DNA of 64,000 nucleotides from Mixophyes australis (taxonomy: Eukaryota > Chordata > Amphibia > Anura > Limnodynastidae). This document shows positions 1-12,547 of this stretch, piece after piece. The stretch is taken from positions 71,228,205 to 71,292,204 of the forward strand of contig JAVHZZ010000002.1 in NCBI GenBank assembly GCA_036250195.1, in the 5' to 3' direction. The number at the start of each line of letters is the position of its first letter. Position 1 is the stretch's first letter. The translations under genes and the position numbers were made by a program. The notes under the pieces were generated by a model. It ran no database searches. It was not told where the DNA came from and saw nothing but the letters and a program-made list of their open reading frames with translations.

Positions 1-2206
1 AAGGTGAAATGCTTTATGATCATGTGAAGGTGAAATGTTTCTTGATCATGTGAAGGTGAAATGTTTGTTGATCATGTGAAGGTGAAATGCTTGTTGATCA
101 TGTGAAGGTGAAATGTGTTTTATTCATGTGAAGGTGGAATATTTGTTGATCATGTGAAGGTGAAATGTGTATTGATCATGTAAAGGTAAAATTTGTGTTG
201 ATCATGTGAAGGTAAAATGTGTGTTGATCATGTGAAGGTGAAATGTGTGTTGATCATGTGAAGGTGAAATGTGTTTTATTCATGTGAAGGTGGAATATTT
301 GTTGATCATGTGAAGGTGAAATGTGTTTTATTCATGTGAAGGTGGAATATTTGTTGATCATGTGAAGGTGAAATGTGTGTTGACCATGTGAAGGTGAAAT
401 GTGTATTGATCATGTGAAGGTAAAATGTGTGTTGATCATGTGAAGGTAAAATGTGTGTTGATCATGTGAAGGTGAAATGTGTGTTGATGATGTGAAGGTG
501 AAATGTGTGTTGATCATGTGAAGGTAAAATATGTGTTGATCATGTGAAGGTGAAATGTGTTTTATTCATGTGAAGGTGGAATATTTGTTGATCATGTGAA
601 GGTGAAATGTATATTGATCATGTGAATGTGAAATGTGTGTTGACCATATGAAGGTAAAATGTGTGTTGATCATGTGAAGGTAAAATGTGTGTTGATCATG
701 TGAAGGTGAATTGTGTGTTGATGATGTGAAGGTGAAATATGTGTTGATCATGTGAAGGTGAAATGTTTGTTGATTATGTGAAGGTGAAATGCTTGTTGAT
801 CATGTGAAGGTGCAATGCTTGTTGATTGTGTGAAGGTGAAATGTGTGTTGATGATGTGAAGGTGAAATGTGTGTTGATCACGTGAAGGTAAAATGTGTGT
901 TGATCATGTGAAGGTGAAATGTGTGTTGATGATGTGAAGGTGAAATATGTGTTGATCATGTGAAGGTGAAATGCTTGTTGATCATGTGAAGGTGAAATGC
1001 TTGTTGATCATGTGAAGGTGAAATGTTTGTTGATTATATGAAGGTGAAATGCTTGTTGATCATGTGAAGGTGCAATGCTTGTTGATTGTGTGAAGGTGAA
1101 ATGTGTGTTGATCGTGTGACGGTAAAATGCGTGTTGATCATGTGAAGGTGAAATGTGTTTTATTCATGTGAAGGTGGAATATTTGTTGATCATGTGATAG
1201 TGAAATGTGTGTTCATGTGAAGGTGAAATGTGTGTTGATGATGTGAAGGTGCAATGCTTGTTGATTGTGTGAAGGTGAAATGTGTGTTGATCGTGTGAAG
1301 GTAAAATGTGTGTTGATCATGTGAAGGTAAAATGTGTGTTGATGATGTGAAGGTGAAATGTGTGTTGATCACGTGAAGGTAAAATGTGTGTTGATCATGT
1401 GAAGGTGAAATGTGTGTTGATGATGTGAAGGTGAAATATGTGTTGATCATGTGAAGGTGAAATGTGTGTTGATCACGTGAAGGTAAAATGTGTGTTGATC
1501 TTGTGAAGGTGAAATGTGTGTTGATCACGTGAAGGTAAAATGTGTATTGATCTTGTAAAGGTGAAATGTGTGTTGATCATGTGAAGGTGAAATGTTTGTT
1601 GCTCGTGTGAAGGTGAAATGTGTGTTGAGCATGATCAACACACATTTCACCTTCACATGATCAACAAACATTTCACCTTCACATGATCAACACACATTTC
1701 ACCTTCACATGATCAACGCACATTTCACCTTCACATGATCAACATACATTTCACCTTCACATGATCAACATACATTTCACCTTTACATGATCAACGCACA
1801 TTTCACCTTCACATGATCAACAAACATTTCACCTTCACATGATCAACGCACATTTCACCTTCACATGATCAACACACATTTCACCTTCACATGATCAACA
1901 CACATTTCACCTTCACATGATCAACACACATTTCACCTTCACATGATCAACAAACATTTCACCTTCACATGATCAACACACATTTCACCTTCACATGATC
2001 AACACACATTTCACCTTCACATGATCAACACACATTTCACTTTCACACGAGTAACAAACATTTCACCTTCACATGATCAACAAGCATTTCACCTTCACAT
2101 AATCAATACACATTTCACCTTCACATGATCAACACACATTTCACCTTCACATCATCAACACACATTTCACCTTCACATCATCAACACACATTTCATCTTC
2201 AGGTAA
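1..2206. repeat. 26-bp minisatellite with an internal orientation flip
   Basis: A tandem array of a 26-bp unit containing GTGAAGGTGAAATGTG followed by TGTTGATCAT, with variant units (TTTATTCATG, TGATGATG). From the window edge to about 1629 all units run in one orientation, roughly 60 copies. From about 1635 to 2206 all units are reverse-complemented, roughly 22 copies. The junction is a short palindrome with arms around a GCATGA spacer at 1629-1634. Because 26 is not a multiple of three, three units make a 26-residue peptide repeat, which explains several apparent open frames here; these are artefacts. The array continues beyond the left edge. Confidence 0.97.
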
Positions 2207-3784
2207 TCATGTTGCTCACTAAAGTAGGTTTGGGTGAGCTAATTGACAAGACGGATATCCCCTTTTCCTCCCACTGCCCAATTTGTTTTCCTCGCAAAGC
2301 CGCGCAATTTGCCGCAGTTGACAGTTATCCCCTATTTAGAAACGCAATAATAATAGCACCCTGCTAGAACCGGAAATCTTAGAACATCCAAACATGCTCA
2401 AGGACAAGTTTTAGGGTAGTCAGCTCCAAGTCTGCAGGCACATCCACAGGTCTATGATGATATACTTATCTAATGCAGGCCACTTTCGACAAGATGGATA
2501 CAAGTTTCTGAAGCAAATGTCAGAGGATGGCGTCGTACAGTGGGTGTATTCAGTATATGCAGGAGAGCTGGTGATGGATGCTGGTGCTGGGTCAGTATCC
2601 TGGCTGTGTGTGACAGAGGGTGGAGTCTTGAAGCAGTGATACCAGCAGTTACCATTATGATGTCACATCATGACCTCACTCAGCTCAACATTCCATAAAG
2701 AGGCAGAGTGCACAGGCTATTTATCACACATCTGTTCATATAGTCCTCTGTCACCAAGATTTTCTTTTCTTCCAATCTATTTTCACTCAACTCCTATCAC
2801 ATACTGTCTTTTAATAAATATAATTTATCTGACACTATTTTAATTTTAATTCTAAATGTACTGCTAATTAGGTCCATAACTGTGAAGATTGCTGTTATCA
2901 ATAGGAGAAAAAGAAATCATTTATGGTTTTCTACCTTACAAGGACACAATATCCAGAACTACACTATTAGGTATTTATTCCTATAACACCTTAAGATAAC
3001 TTAAATATGCCCAAATATAACACTATTCCCAACTAAACACATTTAATGGCATTAAAAATATTAAAATTTTATCTAATTAGATTAATGACTGTCCACTCTT
3101 CCCAATGATAGGATACTTGGATACTTTGGTGGAGGTCCTCCCCCCCCCCCCCTCTCCACAGATGAGATAAGACATAGAGAGTTCTATGCATCAATAAGAA
3201 GCGGGACAATTAAATATACATTGCTGCAAATGGTAGTGATGCATATTTATGCACCGCTGGAATGCATCATGCAGGGGATACTCTGGGAAACTGGCAAAGT
3301 GACTCATGTGCTGCAAACTTCTTTCCTTATCGTTTCCGGTGAAAGGAGGAAGTGGTGTGCGCACAGCACTTCCACAGTAATGGATTCACGAAGCCAGAGT
3401 AGCTTCAGCAGAATCCTAAAAGAAAAGACAGGTAACGCCATCCTGATATGGAAAGCTTAGCACGCAAAACCAACATATATGTGTCTTTTAAAAAAACACA
3501 CGTGAAATGGGTGTACACACAACCATATTCCACAAGGAGCGGATGTGATGCTACGTCTAATGATGAATACAAGTGTAGGTCTGCTTTGCTCTACTATACA
3601 TTTGTGGAATAAAACTCACTAAAGAATGTACAAGTAAAAAAAACATATTCAATTAATGTCACCTGTTAATAATATAGTATTTAATGCAAAACATAAAAAA
3701 AAGTTTTCTTTTTTCCCCCATGAAAAACATTTAATAGGATGTAATTAATGTCTACTGTATGTATAAGTACATTTACAAAGCAGA
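2207..3784. other. No gene seen; AT-rich unique sequence
   Basis: About 1.6 kb without a recognisable coding region. It holds a C homopolymer run at about 3139-3152. Short open frames here lack codon structure, splice context or similarity to anything I recognise. Confidence 0.6.
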
Positions 3785-5366
3785 AGATCCTAACAGAACT
3801 CTCAAAACTGCAAGTGGATAAATCAATGGGGAAAGATGGGATACATCCAAAGATACCAAAAGAGCTTAAAGGAGTGCTGGTAACACCATAAACAGAATTA
3901 TTCAATCAGTCACTAGCCACAGGAGTAATTCCAGAGGACTGGAAAAAAGCAAATGTAGTCCCACTGCACAAAGTGGAAGCAAGGAAGAAGCGAGCAACTA
4001 CAGACCAGTAAGCCTTACATCAGTAGTAGGGATACTCTTAAAAGAAAGAGATGTAGAATATCTCAAATCCAGTAACTTACACGATCCCAAGCAGCATGGA
4101 TTTACTGAGGGGTGATCATGTCAAATGAATCTTCTTGAGTTTTTTGACTGGGTGACTAAAGTAATAGATCAAAGGAAGGCAATGGATGTAGCTTATCTGG
4201 ATTCTAATAAGGTTTTTGACACTGTCCCACATCGCAGACTGTTAAATAACTTAAAAGCTTGAGATTAAATTCTAAGATGGTTAAATGGATAAGATCTTGG
4301 TTGCAGGATAGAAAACAGAGAGTTGTAGTAAATGGAGTGCATTCACAGGAGGGAATGGTTACCAGTGGAGTACCTCAAGGATCTGTACTTAGACCAGTGC
4401 TTTTTAATATATTTATTGGTGACATTGCAACTTGTATTAAAGGGAAAGCATGTCTTTTTGCAGATGACACAAATATATGCAACAGGGTAGAAACACCAGG
4501 AGGGATAAAACATTTGATTGATGATCTAGGTAGACTAGAGGAATGGTCAAGAGAGTGGCAACAACAGTTTAATCCAAAAAAATGCAAAATCATGCACTTG
4601 GGTCTCAAAAACCTCAAGGCTATATATAGTATTAATGGCACTATAATGGAAACTACTGAGGAGGAAAGGGATTTAGGAGTTCCTATTTAAGGTGACTTAA
4701 AAGCAGGTAAGCGATGTAACAAAGCAATGAGAAAGGCAAATCAGATGCCTGGTTGCATAGGGAGAGGAATCATTAGCAGAAAGAAAGAAGTAATAATGTC
4801 ATTATATTGGTCATTGCTACGGCCTCATCTAGAATATGGTGTTCAGTTCTGGAGGTCATATCTCCAGAAGGATATAAATACATGAGAGACTGTACAAAGA
4901 AGGGCAACAAAAATGGTGCATGGGCTACAGCACAAAACTTACCCAGAAAGACAAAAAGATCTTAAGATGTATAGTTTGGAGCAAAGAAGAAAACGGGGAG
5001 ATATAATAGAAACTTTCAAATATATCAAGGGTTTTAACAAGGTGCAGGAGGGAAACATTCTACAAAGGAAGAGAAGTATTAGAACACGAGGACATGTACT
5101 GACACTGGAGGAAAGTAGGTTCAGAGGAAATTTGAGAAAAACAACTTCTTAGAAAGGGTAGTGGATAAGTGGAATAGCCTCCCATCAGAGGTGTTAGAGG
5201 CTAATACAGTAGATCAATTTAAACATGCTTGGGATAGACATAAGGATATCCTTAGAAAGATTAAGGACCGAATAGAGTTTGAGGTTACAATAGCTTAACA
5301 GAAAAATAGGCGGATCAGATGAGCTAAGTGGTTCTTATCTACCATCAAATTCTATGTTTCTATGTA
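3785..5366 (+). mobile_element. CR1-type LINE, 3' half of ORF2 (dead)
   Basis: Degraded reverse transcriptase and C-terminal region of a CR1-clade non-LTR retrotransposon. In order, read across frames: a DKSMG..GIHP segment, NYRPVSLTSVV, KQHGF, FDTVPH, GVPQGSVL (with R for the usual G before P), FADDT (catalytic Asp pair) near 4456-4470, KCK.MHLG, EERDLGV, then RPHLEYGVQFW, VQRRATKMVHGLQHK and a SRFRGNLRK-like tail. It is broken by stops (for example before 4259 and at 4690) and by frame changes, so it makes no protein. The 3' end closes with TTCTATG-type repeats (5351-5366), the usual CR1 terminus. The 5' part is missing, as expected from truncated reverse transcription. Family call is from remembered motifs; confidence is high for CR1-like. 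Confidence 0.9.
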
Positions 5367-5937
5367 ATATTATTACTGTATGCAACTAAAATTTACATAG
5401 TATTACTATTTTAATAAAATAGTTTTTCGAGGACACTTTATATTTAAGAATAGAATAAAGAACTCGTCTCTAAAAAAATTATTCTGATCCGGGTTATGTG
5501 AGGCCAACGCACACATTATATAGGCTCGGATCTTTACTATTTCGACAGCGCAATGAAGCTTAGCTGGGAAACCCCGCGTGGGATTGTGACGCTCAGCCAG
5601 ATTCAAATCTATTGACATGCTTATCAATAATACAAGATTCAGAAAAGTTTGATGCAAAAACAAAACAAGAAGCAAGTGTTTTACTTCAAAATCTTCTAAA
5701 GTCCCTGAAAATTCTACAGGGGAAAATCTCAATATTAATTTAAGACCACAACTGCTCTGCAGCAAGGTGCTCCTTATGAGTGGCAATGTTCCACAGCAGA
5801 TACATCGTAATAGTTTGGTTACAATGTTGCACATTTGAGGATATTCTACCAGCATCTTAGAAGATATTTTGTGGAAATATCATGAGAACAGTAGATTACC
5901 ATTTGTGGCACCCTGTTAAAGAATCTAGTTTTCATTG
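5367..5937. other. No gene seen
   Basis: About 570 bp of AT-rich sequence between the CR1 tail and a SINE fragment. The minus-strand open frame of about 149 codons near 5406-5855 has no motif I recognise and no repeat or splice support, so I do not call it. Confidence 0.5.
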
Positions 5938-6004
5938 GGCAGCACGGTGGCGTAGTGGTTAGCACTTCTGCCTCACAGCACTAGGGTAAATGATGATGAT
6001 GATC
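5938..6004 (+). mobile_element. tRNA-derived SINE, head joined directly to tail
   Basis: Starts GGCAGCACGGTGGCGTAGTG and carries the tRNA A-box-like region TGGCGTAGTGG, the same head as the full SINE at 27049. After about 50 bp it jumps to the TGATGATGAT tail, so the whole body, including the B box, is missing. Either an internally deleted source copy or a recombination product. Confidence 0.75.
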
Positions 6005-9000
6005 GTCTTCCAGAGACTTGACCTCCCCCATAAGGTGAGGTTAGGCGAATTACAGCACGGGGGGCAAGACTCGACTCAGCGTCCTATTCTAAAGAAAAAT
6101 AAATTCAGATGGCTCAGTGACCCAGCTGAAGGTAGTCCACTATGGGACCAGCCCGGGACAAATGCCACTCTGCCCCCAGCCCAGCCTGCCCCTGGGTACC
6201 ATGCACAGAACTCCCATCATTATCAATCATTTAAAATGTAAAATTCTCACTTTTTGCTGATTATATATATTTTGTACCTTTCCCCATTCCCAATCCAAAT
6301 AGTTTTACAGCAGATATCTTTATTCTTAGGGCTGTCTATTATTCATTTTGAATATATTGGAACATACCCATCAATGTATAATCGAGGGTTAGGCTCCTAT
6401 TGATTTTCAGTTGGAAGCTCTTCCTCTTCCTCGTTCGGATGTGAAGGTCACTAGTTCAGCTGATAATGTGAATGAATTTCCCTACCCAGATTTACACATA
6501 AATATTTCAGTTTGGACATTCGTGAGGAAATCTTGGTCAAGACAAGTGTTTGTGTAAAATATTATTACTTCCCAAATTATAGTAACAGTCTGAAATGCTC
6601 CTGAGCCCTATAAAAGATCAATTATTACCATTATAAAGGGAACTATTTTAACTATATTTGGGCAGACATAAAACCTAGGGATCAGCGCTTTCTTATGAGT
6701 TACTTCCTGATATAGGTGTCACTTCCATCCAGTCAAGCTGTTATTGTCCACCCTGCATTACACTTGATTCTGCTTGCAGTACATAGCTCTGTAAGTTCTG
6801 TGTACTTACCGGTAAATACTGTATAGGTCCAGTGGTGTGGAGGATGGATCGGTGCCTCTTGGTAAAGTAGGAGGATTATGTCATATATTAGCAAATCTGA
6901 AAAGTACATAGAGCATGTCCTACGAAGCCTCATAAATTATTTGGTGGCCATCGTAGATGGCCCAATCATCATGGAGATGGGGGGACATTGCCCATGTACA
7001 ACAATGGCTGTACTAAATATTCTAGGACTACTAATTAGTAAACGATGTGCTGCTGCATGGGTGAACCACCAGAAACTCAGGTCAGATGTGCCAGGGTCTG
7101 CACAGGATCTATGGGAACAGTATGCACACTGGTGACGCTGTTCAGTAGTTTTGCCAATGTATTACTTGAAGATCTCAATTGTTCATGTTTGCCACTCTAC
7201 GCTAAAAGTTAAACACAGGATCAAATACAAAGCATAGCTGTGATCTGCATATCTTAATTAGCTTCCTGCAGAATGTCTGCTGAACATATTTACTTCCCAC
7301 TAGGCTAATTGACCAAATGTTTTAAAAAAGCAAACAAAAACTTATCTGAAGGAAAATCATGTTCATTTCTATTTATCAATTTGATATTTTATTTCGGGTT
7401 CTGACATTTAATATTCTAATATGCATGAAGTGAAGCCAGAGAAAGGCAGCCTAGGCATGCCAGGCCTCCAGTTAGATGGAGTCCTGAGATGGTAAAGACC
7501 ACTATTTGTGGCAGGGAGGCTTCAGGAGTCCACAAGAGGAGTGGGTTGTTTTTTTTTTTTCTTCTAAAATGCAGTTGGACATGTTGCTTGCAGCTTTTCT
7601 TATTTGCTTCAGTCACATAAAGCATATTTCAGGACAGAGGATTTCTAGCCTGCTGTTAATGAGGTGGTTAGCACTGGCTCTGTGTCTGTTCAGTTTGGGA
7701 TGACATTGGTGGCTAGTGATAGATTGGTTTCGGTTTCTTCAACATCCTTCTGACACTTCAGTCACCATTACTAAATCTGTACAGGCATTGTTGGCCAGCT
7801 TGAGTCTATACAAAGGGATGGCCAATCTAGATATCATCTCCTGTAGGCATCAAGCCTTGAGCTGGTAATAATTCAAGGGAAAGCCTTTTTTATTGTAATC
7901 TCAACTTTCTGGGAAAAGAAAGAAGCTTGCCCTCAAGTTTTACCAAATTAACCTAAAATATTAATTTCTCTGCAGCCTCCTTCTTCTTTGTGTTCTGAGT
8001 GGTTGTTTCCTTCTTGCACAGCCCTGGTGATTAGCTAATGTGCTTCAGATTAATCTAATGACACTGTTGAACCTTCACTTGATTTACCTAGTGCTAGTTC
8101 TACTGCAAGTCAATTGCTATTAGCTCTATTTCTAATTCATGCCATGATTGGGTTTGCAGTTTTTAGGTGGATGGCCATGGGCACTCATCGGTAATTTTGC
8201 AGTTACCATATTCTATTGCTTCTCTGTCTGTTCTACCCCGGGCTCAACCCACAGCACAATCCGTACCTGTGCTTACGGAATATAACCTAGTGGTGCTAGT
8301 GTGGGGGTTTTTTACTGCAGGTTCTTGCTGCAAGTCTGGGGCATGGGTCTCATTATTTGAACAATTTTCTTTTTGATAGTCCTGAAATCTTTTTTAAGTG
8401 GTTTGAAATCAATTAGGACTGGTTCGAATAAATTTCACAGGTTCAAGAGCCTTAAGAATATTTTCAGTAAATTCTTGAATTTATGGTAATTCTCTCAATG
8501 CTCTTAACTGATATCCATGTGGTGACAATACAAGCCTCCTGCAGCTGGGCATGGAACAGAAGCAAGGATGGCAGCTACAGGAAGCAGTTAGTGGCATTTT
8601 GGAGTCATATGAACCGGAATCTATGAAACTGGATATTGAGGCCCTCGCCTCTGTTTTATATTGGCAGGATGGGATGCACTTGTCCAATATATTGTATTTT
8701 ATATTGTTAACTTTCATCTACGGGCAGCAGAGAGGATCAATATTAAAATTTTTTTTTTTTTTGTGTGGTGGTTTAGGGGGAAGGGTTTGGTTGTGTCCTG
8801 TAAATATGATGTCAGCAAATCACTATGTAGATTGTGTGAAGTGAGTAAAATCTCTGAGACCTGGCTTGATGGTGTTCCTGAAGGGTTCTCCTTCCAGTCG
8901 ACCACTTGGACGCAACATTGGGTGGTATTTAGCCTTGGCCCATTATCTGCTGCTTTCCTGCATCTAGCTGGGAATGTATTAAGTCCAACTACTCCCATAA

Positions 9001-9526
9001 AAGAAGCAACATGAAAGGTTCACTTTTTGATTCGGTTGTAAGGTGGTCATTGGTTACTTTTGGGGGACATAGCTTCTGTGTAATGTGCTGAAGAGGGTCA
9101 TGTAGGGAAATAGAGGGAATAAAGAGAGTCAATATAATGTATACTATTAGCGCAATTAGGGGGGCTGCTGGAAAACCCTCCCTCCAGGCTCGGCAATGTG
9201 GTGCAGGCTGGGGTACAGTATACCTCTGGATAGCTGGTCCCTCCCCCCAGGAACTTACAGCCAGCGATTGTTCTGTCCTCCAGTATCTTCACATACGTGT
9301 GCGCCCACTCATTCCTCCCCGTTGACAGGATGCAAGCAACGCCACAATATCTTTTGTGTGAGGGGAAGGGGCTTTCAATGTAAGTGTATATGTGGTGAGA
9401 TGGTGGTAAGTTGCTATTTATGTAGTGTGGGTTTGGAGTTAGGTATTAGTTTAATGGTAGAGTGAGGGTGGAGCTAATCATTTAATGGGGGTGGGAGCTA
9501 TTAAATTTAAACTGAGGTTATAGTGG
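6005..9526. other. No gene seen; unique sequence with minor scraps
   Basis: About 3.5 kb with no supported exon. 6010-6210 is GC-richer (CCCGGGACAAATGCC, CCAGCCTGCCCCTGGG) and may be an old hAT scrap, but I could not find paired ends. T homopolymers occur near 7550 and 8750. Short open frames overlap on both strands and show no consistent coding signal. Confidence 0.5.
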
Positions 9527-9534
9527 GGCTTATT

Positions 9535-11026
9535 CAGGGCTGGTGTCACCATTTGGCAGCTTTAAGCAGCTGCCTAGGGCACTGGACTCTGGGGGGCAGC
9601 ACTGTGACCGGATTCCCTTACTAACAATGTCTATGAATGAGAAATTGTTAGTCAGGTGGTGGAGACGGTGCGATCTTCCTCCAGCCATTTCCCCAGTACT
9701 GACCTGAAAAGAAAGGTGGTGCTCAGCACTGCCTCCCAGCATCTCTCCAGCGCCAGGCTTCTGACAGTGGTATGACATCACAATGTTGTCAGCAGAGAGG
9801 AGCCAAGAGGCTCCAAGAAGTAAGAACAAACAAAAAAGAAGAAAGAAGAAATGAAGAAAAGAATAAAAGGTAATTACATTAATATAGAGAAAGTGGAAGG
9901 AGAGGGGCTGGAGAAAATAGGGGAGGGCAGAGCGGGTACAGATAACGTGGGGAGGCGGCAGGAGAAAATGTGGGGTCAGAGGTGGACTACAGAAAATGTG
10001 GAGAGACGGCTTAAAAAATGGGGGGCCAGGGGGGCACTACAGAAAATGTGGAGAGGGGGCTGGAGAAAATGGGGAGGCAGTTGGAGTACAGAAAAACGTT
10101 GAAGGGGCTGGAGAAAATTGATGGGGCTACAAATAATGTGGAGAGGAGTCTGGAGAAAATCGAGGGACAGAGGGGGCTACAGAAAACATTGAGAGGGGTT
10201 ACAGACAATGGGGGGGAGAGGCTGGAGAAAACAGGATGAGAGGGAGCTAGAGAAAATGGGGGGAGGAAGGGTTGGAGACAATAGGGGGAGAGATAGCTGG
10301 AGAAAACAGGATGAGAGGGGCTAGAGAAAATAGGAGGGCAGGGGCTAGAGAAAACAGAGGGGACAGGTGGCATTAAGCTGGTTACTTATTAAAATCTTGT
10401 GGCCAAGAGGGCATGTGAGAAAAAAACTTTGGCAGGGGGTCATTTGAGAGAAAAGCCGGTGGGGATGGAGAACATGTGTGAAAAAAGCTGGTTAGGGCAC
10501 CAAGGCCAAGCGTGCATTTGAGAGAAAAACCAGTGGGCAGGGGGGCATATGAGAGAAAAGCTATTGGGCAGGGGGGCATATGAGAGAAAAGCTAGTGGGC
10601 ATGGGGGCATGTGAGAAAAGCTGGTGGAATGAATGTGAATGTGTGACAAAAGCTGATGGGTATGGGTGGCATGTGTGAGAATAGATGGTTGTAAGGAGGC
10701 ATTTGTGAGAAAAGATGGTGGACATGTCAGTATGTGACAGGTGAGTGATGTCAAGTTTTCTTCACTTTGTTCTGAAATCTAACGTTTGGAGCCTCCCCTC
10801 TAGAAATCCTGCATCTGCTCCTGTGCAGCATTCTGCATCAGACATCAGTACATCTGGACATCAGTGCATCTGGACTGCAGCCTTACCAGCCATTAGGACA
10901 TAAGAGTCACTATTTTTATTTTATAAATGTCAAGTGTGTGTCGAGCTAGGTTGTGGGAATTGGGAGGAGGAGGCGTCATAGGCTGAAGCTTTGCCTAGGG
11001 TGCAGAGAAACCTTGCACCGGCTCTG
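9535..11026 (+). mobile_element. Non-autonomous hAT element with minisatellite core
   Basis: Imperfect terminal inverted repeats: CAGGGCTGGTGTCACC at the left and the complement of CAGAGCCGGTGCAAGG at the right. The flanks form an 8-bp duplication with one mismatch (GGCTTATT at 9527-9534, GGCCTATT at 11027-11034), the length expected for hAT insertion. Inside lie a short self-complementary stretch with TGACATCA at 9773-9780, an AGGTAA motif at 9868, and then two minisatellites filling most of the body. There is no transposase, so mobilisation would need a helper. The element class is inferred from TSD length and CA...TG ends. Confidence 0.88.
9885..10740 (+). repeat. Two G/A-rich minisatellites inside the hAT element
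   Basis: From about 9885 to 10372 the unit is built around CTGGAGAAAATGGGGAG. From about 10395 to 10740 the unit changes to a GGGGGCATGTGAGAAAAGCT type. Unit lengths vary, which points to old, drifting arrays. Open frames on both strands here are by-products of the repeats. Confidence 0.85.
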
Positions 11027-11112
11027 GGCCTATTAATATAAAGTGTGGGTGATTAGACTAGTAACTTAATGCTGGAGTGTTGTGGGAGCTTTTAATTCCA
11101 CATGGATCTGAG

Positions 11113-12539
11113 CAGGGCTGCCGAGAGGGGGGGGAGCGGGTACTAATTACCCGGGCCCTCGCTGACGACGATTTTTTTTTGTAATTTTTTTTTTTCAAAT
11201 CTACATTTTTTTTCTTGTTTTTTTTTTTTTGCGGTGGGGGGCTCGGTCGTTGGTGGGGGGAGCAGGGTAGTTAAAAAAATAAACATACTCTCGTGATTGC
11301 GGCGCCGGCATCCCTCCTCTCTGCTCCATTCAGACTGAATGCCAGCCATGACGTCATCATGTCACACCTGGCATTCAGTTTGAATGGAGCAGAGAGGAGC
11401 AGAGAGGACCAAGAAAGAAGAGAGAAGAAAAGGAAAAGGTAAGTGAAGGGAGGAAAACGGGGGGGGGGGGGGGGGGGCATGGCACAGAGGGGTTAAAAAA
11501 CTGGGCTGCATGGCACAGAGGTGTTAAAAAATGGGGAGCATGGCACAGAGGGGTTAAAAAGCGGGGGGGGGCATGGTGCACTGAGGTTAAAAATGGGGCA
11601 GCATGGCACAGCGGGGTTAAAAAACAGGGGGGAGCATGTCACAGTGGGGTTTAAAAACGGGGGCAGCATGGCACGGAGGGGTTAAAAAATGGGGGGGGGA
11701 TGGCACAGTGGGGTTAAAAAATGGGGCAGCATGGCACAATGGGGTTAAAAAACAGGGGGGAGAATGTCACAGTGGGGTTAAAAAATGGGGGCAGCATGGC
11801 ACAGAGGGGTTAAAAAATGGGGGACAGCATGGTACAGTGGGGTTAAAAAGGGGGTGAGGCATGGCACAGTGGGATTGAAAAAGGGGGTGGGAGCAGCATA
11901 GTATAGTGTGATGAAGGGGAGCCAGGTGAAGGAGGAAAAAGCAGCATGGAGGGCGCAGTATGATCATAAGGCATGGCGATGATGAAGGGGCACATTATTG
12001 TAATGTTGGAGCTGGAGGAAGGCCTAATTATTAATCATGGGTGGTATTGATTTAACGCCAGGGTTATCTAAATGTAGCCATTTTTTTCCAAATAGGGCCC
12101 CCAGCATTCCAGGATCCAGACAAGCCGCAACTAAAGAAACCTGCAGTCACAGTCAGTGAAAGTGAGAAGAACAGGTAGGAGAGAGCAGGACAGTATGTTA
12201 AATGTTGGAATTCCAGTAGGGACAATGCCAATTTTTGGTGAGTGTTGTGCCCAATGTAAGGTGCAGGCCAAAACTGAACTCTTTGTGTACACACTGCATT
12301 CTTTCTATACTACACTGTGGTGCTAGATGTCCTAAAAGTCAGGATTGCTTGAACATATGTGACACTCAGGCGAATTCAGAGCCTAGTGATTTTGATGTGT
12401 TAGCCACGCTCCAATGACGCATTTGCCACCCCCGCAAATGCATGACCACACCTCCTATTTTTTTTTGTAGCATACTCGACTATAAGGGGGGCCCATGAAT
12501 TTTTTGTACCGGGGCCCTGAATTTCTCTTGGCAGCCCTG
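11113..12539 (+). mobile_element. Non-autonomous hAT element with perfect 8-bp TSD
   Basis: Flanked by identical GATCTGAG copies (11105-11112 and 12540-12547). Ends are CAGGGCTGCCGAGAGG and the complement of CAGGGCTGCCAAGAGAAA. Inside, a hairpin with 30-nt arms (11316-11345 and 11368-11397) encloses TGACGTCA at 11349-11356. A splice-donor-like AGGTAAGT follows at 11437-11444, and then a minisatellite. The same left-end type reappears in the element at 56666. No transposase frame remains. The perfect TSD makes the insertion call secure. Confidence 0.95.
11475..11900 (+). repeat. Minisatellite, GGCATGGCACAG unit
   Basis: Tandem units of about 31-37 bp containing GCATGGCACAGAGGGGTTAA followed by A and G runs. 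The G runs vary strongly in length (for example 17 G at 11460-11477), as expected for slippage. It lies entirely inside the surrounding hAT element. Confidence 0.9.
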
Positions 12540-12547
12540 GATCTGAG

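Noticed and set aside
566..1528. Minus-strand open frames of 61-112 codons with repeating HTF/FTFT peptides
   Set aside because: They follow the 26-bp minisatellite exactly (three units per 26 residues) and break wherever units change; no evidence of a gene.
1..2206. CRISPR-like array
   Set aside because: Units are directly tandem with no unique spacers, and the genome is clearly eukaryotic.
5406..5855. 149-codon minus-strand open frame
   Set aside because: No recognisable domain and no splice or promoter context; length is within what AT-moderate DNA gives by chance.
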